This document shows positions 22,269 through 33,387 of a DNA stretch of 64,000 nt, in pieces (position 1 is the stretch's first letter; each line of letters starts with the position of its first letter). The notes under the pieces were generated by a model. The model saw nothing but the letters and a program-made list of their open reading frames with translations. It searched no databases and was not told the origin of the DNA. The DNA comes from Adiantum capillus-veneris (lineage: Eukaryota; Streptophyta; Polypodiopsida; Polypodiales; Pteridaceae): positions 42,973,037-43,037,036 of the forward strand of contig CM043966.1 in the NCBI GenBank assembly GCA_014529385.2, read 5' to 3'. The position numbers and the translations under genes were made by a program.

Positions 22269-25200
22269 ATGAACCTACGCTCTGGACGAGTGTTAGAGCA
22301 CGAGCATATTGGTAGTGCCTCCATTTACGCGGGCATCCATTATTCCTCCACCCTAGGTTCTGGACCTTCTGCCAGGACTCAAGGTAGCGCGACCCAAGAT
22401 CCTCATATCGCGTCTAGTGATTCTTCCTCTGACTACGAAGTCATGGAGGGGTATCCTACACCAAACCCTGATAGTTCAAGTCAAGACATGCATGCCATGG
22501 GCCCACGGCCCGGGTCCAGCGTGTTTAGCCGCTTAAAAGAGACCCTTAGTAGAGCTACTCGCTCCGAACATGCGGTTAATGAAATAAATGAAGGGAGTGG
22601 GGAAGTAAATTCGTCATTCATGCCTAAAATGGACCCTATGCTTCTTGAGAGTGTGCATGTGAATGTTCCATCCACTGCACCTCCTGATCCTTTAGGACTA
22701 TCTCCCTCTGAGGTTTTACTACCCGATGGTAGGAGTCTTGCCGAAGTACAAGAGATCGAACGCTATATGCAAGCAACAAGGGAGAGGGAAATTGAGAACC
22801 TACAAAGGCTAGAACAAAGTTGAGCCCTGAAAGCAAAGGCTCCTATGACAACAATCATGCCAGCTGAGCAACCGAGTGCTCCCAAGGTAGCAGTCACGGA
22901 GGGGCAAGCTATGGGGAGCAATAATGCTTCCACTTCAAGGGAAACCTCCAGCACGCCAGGCCTAGATGGGATATTCCTAAACGAAAATTGGGAGTATGAC
23001 CTACAAGCAGAAGCTTTAACTGATCGGTACACAGGACACACCTATCATGTGGGTTGGTTAGATGTTCTACAATCCACATTGGGTGCTACTAGCATAGATG
23101 AGCAACAACAGAAAGTCTGTGATGTCCTCCATAGGATTGTCGAGTTAGAAAGATAGAACACAGGGATCAACATGCCTTCAACAGGCCTAATAAGATTCTT
23201 GGATACGGGAAAGGCCAACCAACCAACCCTGTCACAAATGGAGACTCCCTCAGTGAGCCCCATTGATCCTCCATATGTTGTTTCGCCAGGAGCCTCAGTA
23301 CAATCTGAGCCCACAAGTGGCAGCTTTACCTTCCCAGATCTAGCTCATCTTTCTCTTAATGACACTACGGCTACCATGCATATCCCAATGGTGAGCATGA
23401 CAAGAAGTACACCATGGAGTTCATTTGTTAACACGACGCCGATGCCTAGTAGCACAGTGCCCCCAACTATACCTACATGTATGTATCAATCATGTGCACC
23501 TGTCGTACCTTAGCCTCATGTAGCTCCTACATGGAGTTCATTTGTTAACACGACGCCGATGCCTAGTAGCACAGTGCCCCCAACTATACCTACATGTATG
23601 TATCAATCATGTGCACCTGTCGTACCTTAGCCTCATGTAGCTCCTACACCTCCGATTATTCCAAGAGCTTACAATCCACAATGGAATTATCCAAACTCTT
23701 ATACAAGTGGAGCCATGCCATTTAATAATAACATGCCATATCAGGCACCCCCTATGCCTAGGGCCACGCCTGTAAACTTTGGACCACTGTCTGGTACACC
23801 ACCATACGAAATTTGGGACCCAAGAGCCGCGCGTATGCCAAGGCCAAGGCCAACTCCCATCTCACATGTGGTTCCAGGAGCACATACACCCATTATACCT
23901 GCTCAAATAGGAGATTTGGCAGCATTTGCTCAAACTATCGGTCGCTCTATTGCGGAAAACATGCGTAGTGCACCTGATAGAGAGCCTAGGAGCAAGGCAG
24001 TTCAAGTAGCTAAGCTCACACAGAAATTCAGTGGAGACGGAGATGCTAGAAAGCATATGGAAGTCTTTGAACATGTGTGCGATTCCTTGGAAGAGCACAA
24101 TGAGCTACATAAGTGTAAGGCTTTGAGTTTGACCCTAAGCGGAAAGGCTGGAGATTGGTATAGAACCTTAAGAGTAGAAGAGAAAACAATCTACTCTACT
24201 CTTAGGAGACTGTTCTTAAAATAATACATACGAGAGGGAGTACTTTGGGGTGTAGCCTCTCAGCTCCAGAAAGCCTAACGAGAAGAAGGTGAATCCGTGA
24301 GAGACTTCATTAGTCTTCTAAAGAATTTGAATTCTCGATGCAATCCAAACGAGCGATTCAACAACAACCAATTGCTCGATAGATTCATTAGGGGACTACG
24401 ACATGAAAGTATCTATAATGGCCTAGTCATTAGAGGTATCACTACTTGGGAAGCAGTCACCATGAATGCAATCCAATTGGAGGATAATTTAATGATTGCA
24501 GGAGAAAGAGTGTCTGCCGAGCCGAAGTCAAGTAGCTCGCAAGCATCAGGGCATGAGCCAATGAAGATAAAGCCAATCGTGAAAGAGCAAACGATATCTG
24601 AGATGACTTTGGCAGATCTCACCAAGGCCATCCAAGAAAGCCTTAGGGGTAATCGTGCTCCACAAAACACTCACATGTATCCAAGAAGGGAGCAACAATG
24701 GTGCTCAATTTTCTTGGGCCCACATACTACGAGTGAATGCCCTACTTTCAGAGTAAAGTTTAACGGGACTTGTAACGCGTGTGGTAGGTATGGCCATCAA
24801 GTGAAGGATTGCCTAATGCTTACACGCATCATGGAAAATAGACCGCCTATAGCTTGGGCAGACTCACCTCGAGTTCCTGCATTGATGCCTACCCCACCCA
24901 TGGAGCAACAGTTGCCATTACAGCACATGGTCCCTAGAACCCAAAATGTGGTCCAAACCACACCGTTGCCACCTCCAGTGCTAGGACCGCAACCCCCTCA
25001 TCCAAGAGTTACACCTATGAACCAAATAGGTTGCGAGTCATCTAGTACTTATGTAGATTGCGAAGGGGACATAGACCCTAGTATCACCTATGGAGTCGAC
25101 ATGCTTGAGGAGTGTCCCATGTACTATATGGAAGACCATTGGGGACAAATCAAACCGGTATATCAAGCTACTGCGCTAGCAGCAAGAGGCCAAAACATTA

Positions 25201-26303
25201 ATAGTTTTGCCAGGAGACCACCTCTTCAGTGCTACGAATGTGGTGGACCACATCGAGTAGCTGAGTGCCACATTAGAATGCAAAAGAATGCTGCACTAAT
25301 GCAAACAAGTCAAGGGAGTGCATTGGCAATGCCAATACTCATTTGTAATCGTTGTGGCATAGATCATTTGATCGCACAGTGTCCTAACAATCCAAATGCA
25401 CCGAAAATCACACCATTGAACTTAATAGAGATTGTTGATGGGACACCACCAACTATAAACATAGCACCAGTGAATGCACTCACACGGTCGATGCTCCAAA
25501 AGCAAAATTACATCCTCGAAGAGAGAGATGCTGCATCCATTGGCCGAGCGAGAAAGAAGAAAACACAAAGAAAGAAATCCCTTAATGCTTCTAGCTCAAA
25601 ACCTAGTTCAAAGACTAACATAGGGACAGGAGAGGATCCCGTGTATATGAATGACCCTGAGGATGACTCAGATTCGATAGAGACCACGGAGACCAAAACT
25701 ATTACTACAAAGGAAAAAGCCAGTGAGGAGGATCACGAGAGGGAATTACGACGAACACCAAAAGAGTATTCAAAGTTAAACCAACCAGTTGCGAACCCCC
25801 AAGATAAGCCACGAGAGACGAAAAATGAGGATTGCAAGAGAAAGATTGGAACCTATCCAAACCTAGCAGTGGAAATTGAACGAGTCCAACAACTGAGGGG
25901 TTTGGTGGAAGAAACTCAACGAACATTAGAACCTAAACCCAAACATATCCAGATGTCGAACACAATGTTTCCCACACAAGTTCAACCTCACAAGAACTAC
26001 AGGCCGTTAGCTATACCCAGTATGATTCGGGAAGAGAGTGAGGGCAGGACATCTGAAAGTGGACACACACCTTTCCTACTAGAGAGAATGTTTGGTGAGG
26101 GAATGCCCGACCCCCTTGAGGAAGTGGAGATTCCATCTTCACCATTATCTTGTCAGGGTCCTACGTCCCACAAGATGCCATTAAATGTTGCCAAATTGAT
26201 GGATTTCATGTCTTCAGAAGTTAGAACCACCATCATGTCCAAACTATATAAAGACCCCGAGCTAGTCTCAGCTCTTCGAGCCTTCCTCAATGGAGAATTA
26301 TAG
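22269..26303 (+). pseudogene. gag: P gag polyprotein with several in-frame stops
   Basis: One reading frame over about 4 kb, broken only by stops at 22,821 (TGA), 23,154, 23,511, 23,628 (TAG), 24,222, 24,276 (TAA) and 26,301 (TAG); I see no frame change. The capsid domain is at about 24,000-24,420 (FSGDGDARKHMEVFEHVCDS, GKAGDWYRTL, GESVRDFISLLKNLNSRC, FIRGLRHESIYNGL). Three zinc knuckles follow: CNACGRYGHQVKDC (24,771-24,812), CYECGGPHRVAEC (25,230-25,268) and CNRCGIDHLIAQC (25,344-25,382); the last two have CX3H spacing like Y. A basic RKKKTQRKK patch lies at about 25,549-25,578. A 117-bp tandem duplication lies at 23,414-23,647. The gag should package the RNA; this copy is broken unless stops are read through. 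Confidence 0.85.
23414..23647 (+). repeat. 117-bp in-frame tandem duplication in P gag
   Basis: Two nearly identical units starting ATGGAGTTCATTTG at 23,414 and 23,531. Each contains the same TAG (23,511 and 23,628), so the stop predates the duplication. The length equals 39 codons, so frame is kept. Confidence 0.92.
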
Positions 26304-28137
26304 GCCGGATTACCACAGTTTGCACATATGAACAAACCTGACTCGGTAATGAATGATGAGGAACATTTAGCACCACCATCTGACCTAGCGGGACATGAAT
26401 CTGTAATTGAAGTACCCGTTAAGAAGTTGGGGCAATACTTTGAAGGTGATGAATCTAATGCTACTCTGCCAATCACTACTAAAGGATTAACTGTAAAGGG
26501 AGTCCTTGACGGTGGTGCGGGAGTCAGCATGGTGACAAAGAGTTGTTGGGAGTCTATGGGGCGACCTCACCTTGAAGCCACAAGCGTAGTGGTAAAAATG
26601 GCTAATGGATCTATTGTTACGCCTATTGGAATGCTTAAGGATCTCAGGATCAAGGTCTTGGGACACAAGGTAAGGCAGACTTTCATTGTTATGGATTTTT
26701 CCAAGCATCCTATGTCATTTGAGATGATCTTAGGGAGTCCATTCATGAGGGAAGCAAAAATGGTGCAGGACTGGTCCAAAAACCACGTCTACTTACAGTT
26801 CCAAGACTCTGTCATTCGAGTTGATCTTTTAAGTGGTCGAATGCATCCTCTAGGAAATAAATTTATCATTGATAATCGATCAGACACAACAATTCACTCA
26901 GCTCCATTACAGTATTGTTACACGTGTAACGAAGACACGGATATTGGGGAGAACTCTCCTTATATGGATATCCTACCCGGAATGGCTGAGTCAGACAATG
27001 TCGATTGGGTACACCTAGCGGCAACTATAGATACATGGGGAGCTAGAGGAACAACTTGGGTAACACCAGATGGGGAAGAGATACCACACATTGCACCAGT
27101 AAACATGTTAGGTGTAGCGCATGTAACATCCGATGATAAGAAAGAGGCACACCTACCTGAGAGTGAAACCGATGATTCCTCAAAGGCTTCAGGACAATAC
27201 ACATCAGAAACGGAATCTCAGGGAGAAATGGATTCAGAACCTGAGGAAACATCGAGTGAGCCAAGTATAGAAACTGAACACTCAAGGTCTAGTACGACCA
27301 TCTATGGTAATTTATATGAGAGTGAAGAAGATACAAGCGAAGACCTATCAAGCGAGTCGAGTTCAAACATTTACCAAAATCAAAACCTTAACAAGAAACA
27401 AAGGTCATATAAGAGACGACGATATCGAGCAAATGTAAGAGCTAGGATAAACAAGGAAAGATCTACTGCAGAATGGCTTAGCTATCTAGGGGCATGTGAT
27501 GCTCATCGAAAGCTAGTAGACAATTGGGGTGAACATCTCCAGAGTGTCATGTGGTGCAGCCCGCGACCCATTGACCTCGCTCAATTGGAGGTTACAGAGC
27601 CGAAATTGAGTCGAACTATAAGAAGACGTAAAAACCGAGAGTTAGCACAACAACAAAAGGAGGCAGAACTAAAAGAAAGGTCTCCGTCAAGACAAGAGCC
27701 TGCTGACTTACATACGGCTCCTGAACATTTTAAATCTTATACCACGGGGGAGCGAAAGGTTGTGTATGCCAAAGCCCAAAGAATACCTACCAATAGAAGT
27801 AGTAGAGTCTATGATGGTCCAGCGGTAGTTAAAGAGATAGAATTAGCAGAACCAGGTGAGGAGTCTAAACCAGTCTTTATTGCTCAAGGCCTTATCGAAA
27901 CTGAAGAGGCTGTACTTAAGGAGCTCCTCAAGGAATACAAGGATATCTTTGCTTGGACATATCATGACATGAAGGGCGTTCCACCTTCTGTGGTGCAACA
28001 TACAATTTCCATGATCAACACTACTAAACCCGTCCAACAACGACCCTATCCAATGAATCCTAAGTACGCCAAAATTGTACAAGAGGAGATTGAAAAACTT
28101 ATCCAATGTGGATTCATATACCCTATTGAGCCATGTT
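26304..28137 (+). pseudogene. pol: P protease and truncated reverse transcriptase
   Basis: Same frame as gag, after TAG 26,301-26,303. The retropepsin-like domain has active site VLDGGAGVSMV (Asp codon 26,508) and MILGSPFMREAKM about 80 residues later. A Ser/Glu-rich acidic linker and a Lys/Arg-rich region follow (RRRKNRELAQQQKEAEL). The RT N-terminus is intact up to GFIYPIE (28,109-28,129), but the next bases jump to GYYRRFI, the far end of the RT thumb/connection. The palm and its Y-x-D-D are missing, roughly 200 codons judged by related elements. The deletion also changes the frame. Reverse transcription from this copy is impossible. Confidence 0.88.
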
Positions 28138-29331
28138 GGTTATTATCGAAGATTTATTTTAAACTTTGCCGAGATAGCGCGTCCATTGTACAAGCTTCTT
28201 ATCGAATTTCACTGGACGGAAGAATGTCATCAATCTTATGAGTTATTAAAGAAGGCCCTAACAAGTGCTCCAATCCTGCAAACACCTGATTGGAATGTAC
28301 CTTTTCATGTGCATATTGATGCATCAAATTTTTCCATTGGGTGTGTTCTAACTCAACCAGGAGAACATAAATTGGACTACCCTATTAGCTTTGCAAGTCG
28401 CCAATTAAATGATGCCGAGATGAACTACACTACTACAGAGCGCGAAGGTCTAGCTATGATTTACGCAGTAAAGAAATTTCGCTATTACCTTCTTGCTACC
28501 AAGTTTGTGTTTTATGTTGATCATCAAGCATTGCTATATTTGGTAAACAAGCCGTGTTCCACAGGTCGAATTACACGATGGTTGTTAATTCTTCTTGAGT
28601 TTGACTTCACCGTTGTTGTGAGGCCTGGGAGGAAACATGTCATGGCGGATCATTTATCTCGTATCCCTAATGGCGAAGCTCCTACGGGGGTTGATGATGA
28701 ATTGCCTGATACTCCTTTGTTCATTGTTGAGACAATGCCTCAATGGAGTGAAAAGATTGTTAACTTCTTAGTTAATGGTTTTCCACCCAAAGAACTGCGA
28801 AAAGATATAGCTCAAAAATTAATCAAGGAATGCGAACCCTATTGCTTAATGGCTGGAACTCTCTATAAGAGAGGAAAAGATGATGTTCTTAGACGCTGTG
28901 CCCGCGAGGATGAGTATTTATATATTCTACAAGAGGCACACATGGGCGTAGCTGGTGGTCACTTTTCAGGAAAGTTGACTGCCCGAAAGATCTTACAGTC
29001 AGGCTATTGGTGGCCCACTCTGTTTAAGGATGCATCACTTTTTGCAAAGGGATGTGATGAATGCCAACGCTTCAACAAGCCACAAAGAAGGGATAGGATG
29101 CCTCTACATCCCATCAAGGTAACCCAACCATTTGAAAAGTGGGGCTTAGACTTTGTAGGACCGATTAGTCCGGCTGCACGTAACACGCAATCACGATATA
29201 TCATTGTCACTACCGACTATGTAACCAAATGGGCTGAAGCAAAAGCAACACGAAAGGTGGATGCAAAAACAACAGCTAAGTTCCTCTTTGAGACATTATC
29301 ACACGTTTTGGATGCCCCTTTGAACTTGTGA
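28138..29331 (+). pseudogene. pol: P RNase H and integrase N-terminal half
   Basis: Starts at the deletion junction with GYYRRFILNFAEIARPLYKLL. The RNase H keeps its acidic residues (HIDASNFSIG, TTTEREGLAM, YVDHQALLYL, MADHLSRIP). The integrase zinc finger is HMGVAGGHFSGKLTARKIL plus CDECQRF, and the first catalytic Asp lies in GLDFVGPISP (Asp codon 29,149-29,151). A one-base change near 29,300-29,312 moves the continuation into the next frame, so this ORF ends at TGA 29,329-29,331 while the other frame reads on through SDNGTHF. Confidence 0.88.
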
Positions 29332-30236
29332 GTGACAATGGAACTCATTTTATAAATGAAGTAATAAAAGAACTCACATCAAACTTCATGATATCTCACC
29401 ACAAGTCTACACCCTATTATCCCAAAGCAAATGGCCAAGCTGAGAGTACCAACCAAACTCTCATCTCCATTTTGACAAAGACAGTCGAGGCTCATCGCAC
29501 TGATTGGGACCTAAAGCTTACATCAGCTTTATGGGCTTATCGTACTGCGTATAAAGTTTCTATTAATTGCACACCGTTTAAGATGGTGTATGGCCAAGAA
29601 GCAGTTATGCCATGGGAGTTTGTCATTCCTAGTCTTCGAGTAGCTTCTCAAGAAGGTTGGGATGGTAACCCCTTAGTGGAGCGATTATATATCCTGGAAA
29701 GGCTAGATGAAGAAAGGCAATTAGCAGTGCGGAATGCTCTAGTGGAGAAGGATAGGAGAAAGAAGTGGTTTGATAGCCATTTAAAGGATAAAGACATCAA
29801 GGTTGGTGATAAAGTTCTTATGTACGGGGTACGTAATGAAAAGAAGAAATTGAAATACGCTGGTAAGGGACCATATCGAGTGTGTGAAATTACTCCGCAA
29901 GGTACCATTCGTGTGGAGACTCTAGATGGAGTTGAAACCATTGGATTCCTTAATGGGAGTAAATTCAAAAGATATTATGATCCTCTAAGCCAGGAAGAGT
30001 TGCAAGCCATCCATCAAAAGAAGGCTGCCAAGGAACAAGCAAAGCTTAAAAAAGTCCAAGCAAGAGTGGAGGCTCAAGAACGACAACAACGTCTTAGACG
30101 CCAACGAGAGGCTAATCTGGGAATCACGCAAGCATTTTTCGAGGACACAGATGACGACTCATTAGAATCTGAGCCACCCCTACGATACCCAATTGAGCTA
30201 AATAGCCCCTATGGGAAAGTACTATACAATGCCTTA
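29328..30236 (+). pseudogene. pol: P integrase C-terminal half
   Basis: Continues the integrase with the second catalytic Asp (SDNGTHFINEVIKEL) and the Glu (KANGQAESTNQTL), completing D-D-E across the frame break. The C-terminal GPY/F-type domain is present (KGPYRVCEITPQGTIRVETL). A long Lys/Gln/Arg-rich helical stretch follows (KKAAKEQAKLKKVQARVEAQ). No chromodomain is seen, so this is not a chromovirus. The same frame runs directly into the second protease-like domain. Confidence 0.88.
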
Positions 30237-30567
30237 TTAGATACGGGAGCTAAACACAATTTGTATCCTATGGAGTTTGGTGTCAATTAGGGAAACCGAC
30301 CCTATCCCCGAGTAAGATGCAAGTCAAGGGCATTAATAAAAAGAAAACTGCTATTCTTGGAGTCCTTCAGACCCCTGTTGTCTATGAAAATGGAAGCATA
30401 GTGCAGAGGTTCTAGTCATGCCCGCAGGAGCTATGGAAGGCAACGTAAACCTGGGACACACGTGGATGTTGGCAACCAAATGCACTATTGATTGGGATAC
30501 TGGTAGTGTCACGACGCGACCACCGACTCTTACCCCTATCATTCAAGCAAAGTCACCTACGTTGTAA
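30237..30567 (+). pseudogene. Second retropepsin-like domain, after integrase
   Basis: NALLDTGAKHNLY (Asp codon 30,240) is a canonical retropepsin active-site loop. About 70 residues on, NLGHTWMLATK and CTIDWDTGSV (30,448-30,512) match the position of the usual ILGxxWL block and the final strand. Between them the frame changes twice (near 30,283 and 30,410). The TAA at 30,565-30,567 separates it from the W-x-P-K ORF in the same frame, so both were probably one protein. It differs from the pol protease, which has DGG. A cellular retropepsin-like gene fragment captured by the element is an alternative origin. Confidence 0.7.
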
Positions 30568-30579
30568 AATCTAGCAAAG

Positions 30580-31296
30580 TTGAAGGATAGACAACATTCA
30601 CAAGCCAAGGTGGTTAACTCGTCTTTGCCGGCTACCCATGAATCTAGCACTTCAACACTTGTAGTTGCAGCAAACAGTAATATTGCAAGTACTCAACCTA
30701 CACGACCTAAGAGTACATATCAATGGGTCCCCAAGGCCTTACTTCCAACTACCTCAACCCTCCCATCCATTCCAAGAAAAAATTTCCCGGGAAAACCAAG
30801 AGCGCGCCCTAGGAGAGTCAAGACCAAATCACGATGGATGCCAAAACAACTATTAGAAGCCCAAGGCTACTATGATGGAAATGAGCAAATTTGGGTACCT
30901 AAACGTAAAATGTGTCCTTCCCTATCGACAACAAACCCATATGATTCAAACAGTGTAACGCTAAAGCCAATGGCAGACCGTGGGAAGGGAAAGATCATAG
31001 AATGCTACACACCTAGTCCAGAGCTAGTTTGGGCTCCAAGGCAAAACCAATTTATTCCACCTAGCTCAGGAAGGGGGGAGTTCCATGAAGCTTCTAGCTC
31101 CTCCTGTAATACATCCATAGAGGTAAAAGCTTCTACACAGACTCCATCTATAGTAGTGGATCTCCATGAAGCTACAAAAGAATCCACACCTCTCAGTGTT
31201 CAAGAATCACCTGATGAACCACTTCAAGTTCGATCCTGGGAGAGTACCTTATCACCCTTGCAACTTGACGAGGCACCTAGGGTAATAGAAAACTAA
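30580..31296 (+). CDS. W-x-P-K repeat ORF of P
   Basis: A 238-codon open frame continuing after the TAA at 30,565. It is basic and rich in Ser/Thr/Pro. Four short motifs recur: YQWVPKALL, SRWMPKQLL, QIWVPKRKM and LVWAPRQNQ, separated by low-complexity linkers. Family X has comparable motifs in the same place relative to its own protease-like domain. No known domain is recognised. Position after integrase is where env-like or other accessory ORFs sit in some plant gypsy elements, but there is no signal peptide or membrane segment. Its TAA overlaps the next ATG as TAATG. Confidence 0.6.
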   Translation: MKDRQHSQAKVVNSSLPATHESSTSTLVVAANSNIASTQPTRPKSTYQWVPKALLPTTSTLPSIPRKNFPGKPRARPRRVKTKSRWMPKQLLEAQGYYDGNEQIWVPKRKMCPSLSTTNPYDSNSVTLKPMADRGKGKIIECYTPSPELVWAPRQNQFIPPSSGRGEFHEASSSSCNTSIEVKASTQTPSIVVDLHEATKESTPLSVQESPDEPLQVRSWESTLSPLQLDEAPRVIEN

Positions 31297-31532
31297 TGGA
31301 AAAAATCCTCACCTATTACCAACTGGAACAATTGGTTTCAAAGGGTGACGACATCATTTCAAACGGTATGATCTACCCAAGGAAGGGGGGAGTGTTTGTG
31401 GACATCCATCATTCACTTGCTTCCCTCTTAACCTTTCTCCCTGACCTCTTAATCTCCAATCTTAGGGAATGTATATATAAAGCCTTATACTCACAAAAAC
31501 AAGATAAAAAAGTAAAAGAGCAAGAGCCATAA
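31296..31532 (+). CDS. Small ORF overlapping the W-x-P-K ORF by TAATG
   Basis: 78 codons starting at the ATG of TAATG (MEKILTYYQLEQLVSKGDD). It spans a purine run AAGGAAGGGGGGAG (31,379-31,392) followed by TGTTTGTGG, and a TATATATAA at 31,472-31,480. It may be a coupled small protein or chance; the nucleotide features suggest the region has another role. Confidence 0.3.
   Translation: MEKILTYYQLEQLVSKGDDIISNGMIYPRKGGVFVDIHHSLASLLTFLPDLLISNLRECIYKALYSQKQDKKVKEQEP
31472..31480 (+). promoter_or_regulatory. Candidate internal TATA box in P
   Basis: TATATATAA lies about 140 bp before the ATG of the acidic ORF and 80 bp after a polypurine-TGTTTG junction. It could drive a separate transcript for the 3' ORF or be a relic of another LTR. 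Confidence 0.35.
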
Positions 31533-31617
31533 CACAAATCATAAAAACAAATTATGCACAAGAACACGACCCTTGTAATATTTTCACTCTAACCATCATC
31601 TATTTGTGTGTACAGAT

Positions 31618-32040
31618 ATGGCTAGTACGCTAGAGTCATCCACTCCTGCCTTGGGTGAGAGGTACCCTCGTTACTTTTCACAAATATTTCACATGGTCTT
31701 TCCAGTGCTTGCATGTGAATGGGATTTGATAGGTACGCTAGCATGTGAGAGGAATTTTGAGGAGTTAGAATGGCTGATACGTCTCTTGACCACGTCTGAT
31801 CCATACTTAGTAGAGAGCGTTTCTCCCATTGCACAAGCCTACCCTTTTGACCAAGATGACTATAGGCGTCTAGTGACCTTCTTAGTAAACATGTGCACCT
31901 ATGATGAAGAAGAAAATTTACACGACTACATGGATGGCACATATGGTCTCATGGATGATGACTTTGTTTATCTCGACGACGAAGATAGGGGTTTAGCCTT
32001 AGGGTTTTCCCCCAACCTCTACAATATCCTATTCCCTTGA
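31618..32040 (+). CDS. Acidic 140-codon ORF of P
   Basis: Complete ORF from ATG 31,618 (MASTLESSTPALGERYPRYF) to TGA 32,040. The C-terminal half is strongly acidic (YDEEENLHDYMDG, MDDDFVYLDDEDRG). It has no signal peptide, membrane helix or known motif. Unlike gag and pol nearby it is unbroken, but it is short. It is part of the 3-kb accessory region between integrase and the 3' LTR. Confidence 0.45.
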   Translation: MASTLESSTPALGERYPRYFSQIFHMVFPVLACEWDLIGTLACERNFEELEWLIRLLTTSDPYLVESVSPIAQAYPFDQDDYRRLVTFLVNMCTYDEEENLHDYMDGTYGLMDDDFVYLDDEDRGLALGFSPNLYNILFP

Positions 32041-33387
32041 CTCTCTAGGGGGAGTGCAAATAATTAGGTTAGGGTTTCTTATGTTTTTTGTTGTGTTCAA
32101 TAAGTGTTGGTACCTTTTTCCACTAATGTGCCTCCTGGAGGTATTTGTGTGTACAGGAGCGTGTTGCTATTGGTAGGATTTGGACCTTCATGGAATCTTT
32201 ATCTCAACTCACTCTTCAAATCAAGCGCGACCATCGACACAAACAGGTGTTTCTTGTCCATTAGCATTTCCCCTTATCTTTTTTGCATCTATGATTGTCA
32301 ACTTTAATTGTGATTGGTAGCCTAATATTCACCGCATTTGCTTAGTATGAAACATTTAATTCAATGTAAGTTTTTGTCATAATCACTTGTGTAGGTTTAA
32401 AAATCAAGCAGTCCGACAAACTAGTTTGACCAAGTTAGGTGTTAGAAATCTTCTCTTAAAACCATGGGGAATGCCTTCCTAATAATTAATGGTTACTTAG
32501 GTTCTTAATCCGATTTAGGAAGCATTGTAAGAAATGTACTAGGGATTTCTAGTGGGCTTGACCCTATTGACCTTTAGCTTAAGTATTATAAAGGGAGTTT
32601 ACTAGTGTGATGAGCCTGGGGAGGTGTATCAATGTTATATGACCCTCCAAAGTTACAAAATTAAAATGCTGAAAAAGAACAAACAAAAAATCAAAGTTCC
32701 ACACTGTAAAATCTTAAGCTGGAAGAGAAATCTCAGCTTGATTTGGTACTTCACTCACATGTATTGCCTATGGTATTAGAGCCCTAGAGGTTACCAGTAT
32801 GGGCGCTTTTACTTGAAAAGCAAAAAACCCAAGGCATATAAAATAAGCACACACATCAAAATTGAATCACTGTGAAAAGACTTTGGGGGGTCAAAGAAAA
32901 AGTAATCAGTCAGGCGATGATTTCATGAGAAATTTCTTTTATGGTAGCTTAACTACAAGGTCTTCTAGATATAGCCTCTAGTCAGCCCTCGAACATGAAT
33001 ACTTGGCTCTCGCGATTAAACAACTTAATTGACCACAAAAAATTAAGAAGCTTACCCATGGTATTAATATTCAATCTCTAGTGCCTTTCGACCGTCAAAT
33101 TAGCGATCCTAGACTTGTTTAATTTTTTACCTTTACATCTGTTTATGCATTTGATTACATTGCAATTTAATGTTCATTGCTGACAAATTGTTTGAAATTC
33201 TTTTACCAATCAATTTGTCTACCTAAAACTGCATATGCTTTTTAATCACTTATGAGAATGCAATTACTGTGCCAATGTTGTTTGATTTTGCAGTGACTGA
33301 AGAAGGCTAAGGACATTCATCTCAAATGCTCTTCCACCTCGACGAACGAGCTTCAACTCAATAGCTTTCGAGGACGGAATCTACATC
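32041..33387 (+). other. P 3' untranslated region
   Basis: No supported ORF. AT-rich, ending with the polypurine tract. Confidence 0.7.

Noticed and set aside
32771-32782. TGGTATTAGAGC, similar to a tRNA-Met primer-binding site
   Set aside because: It lies inside the 3' untranslated part of P with no LTR end next to it.
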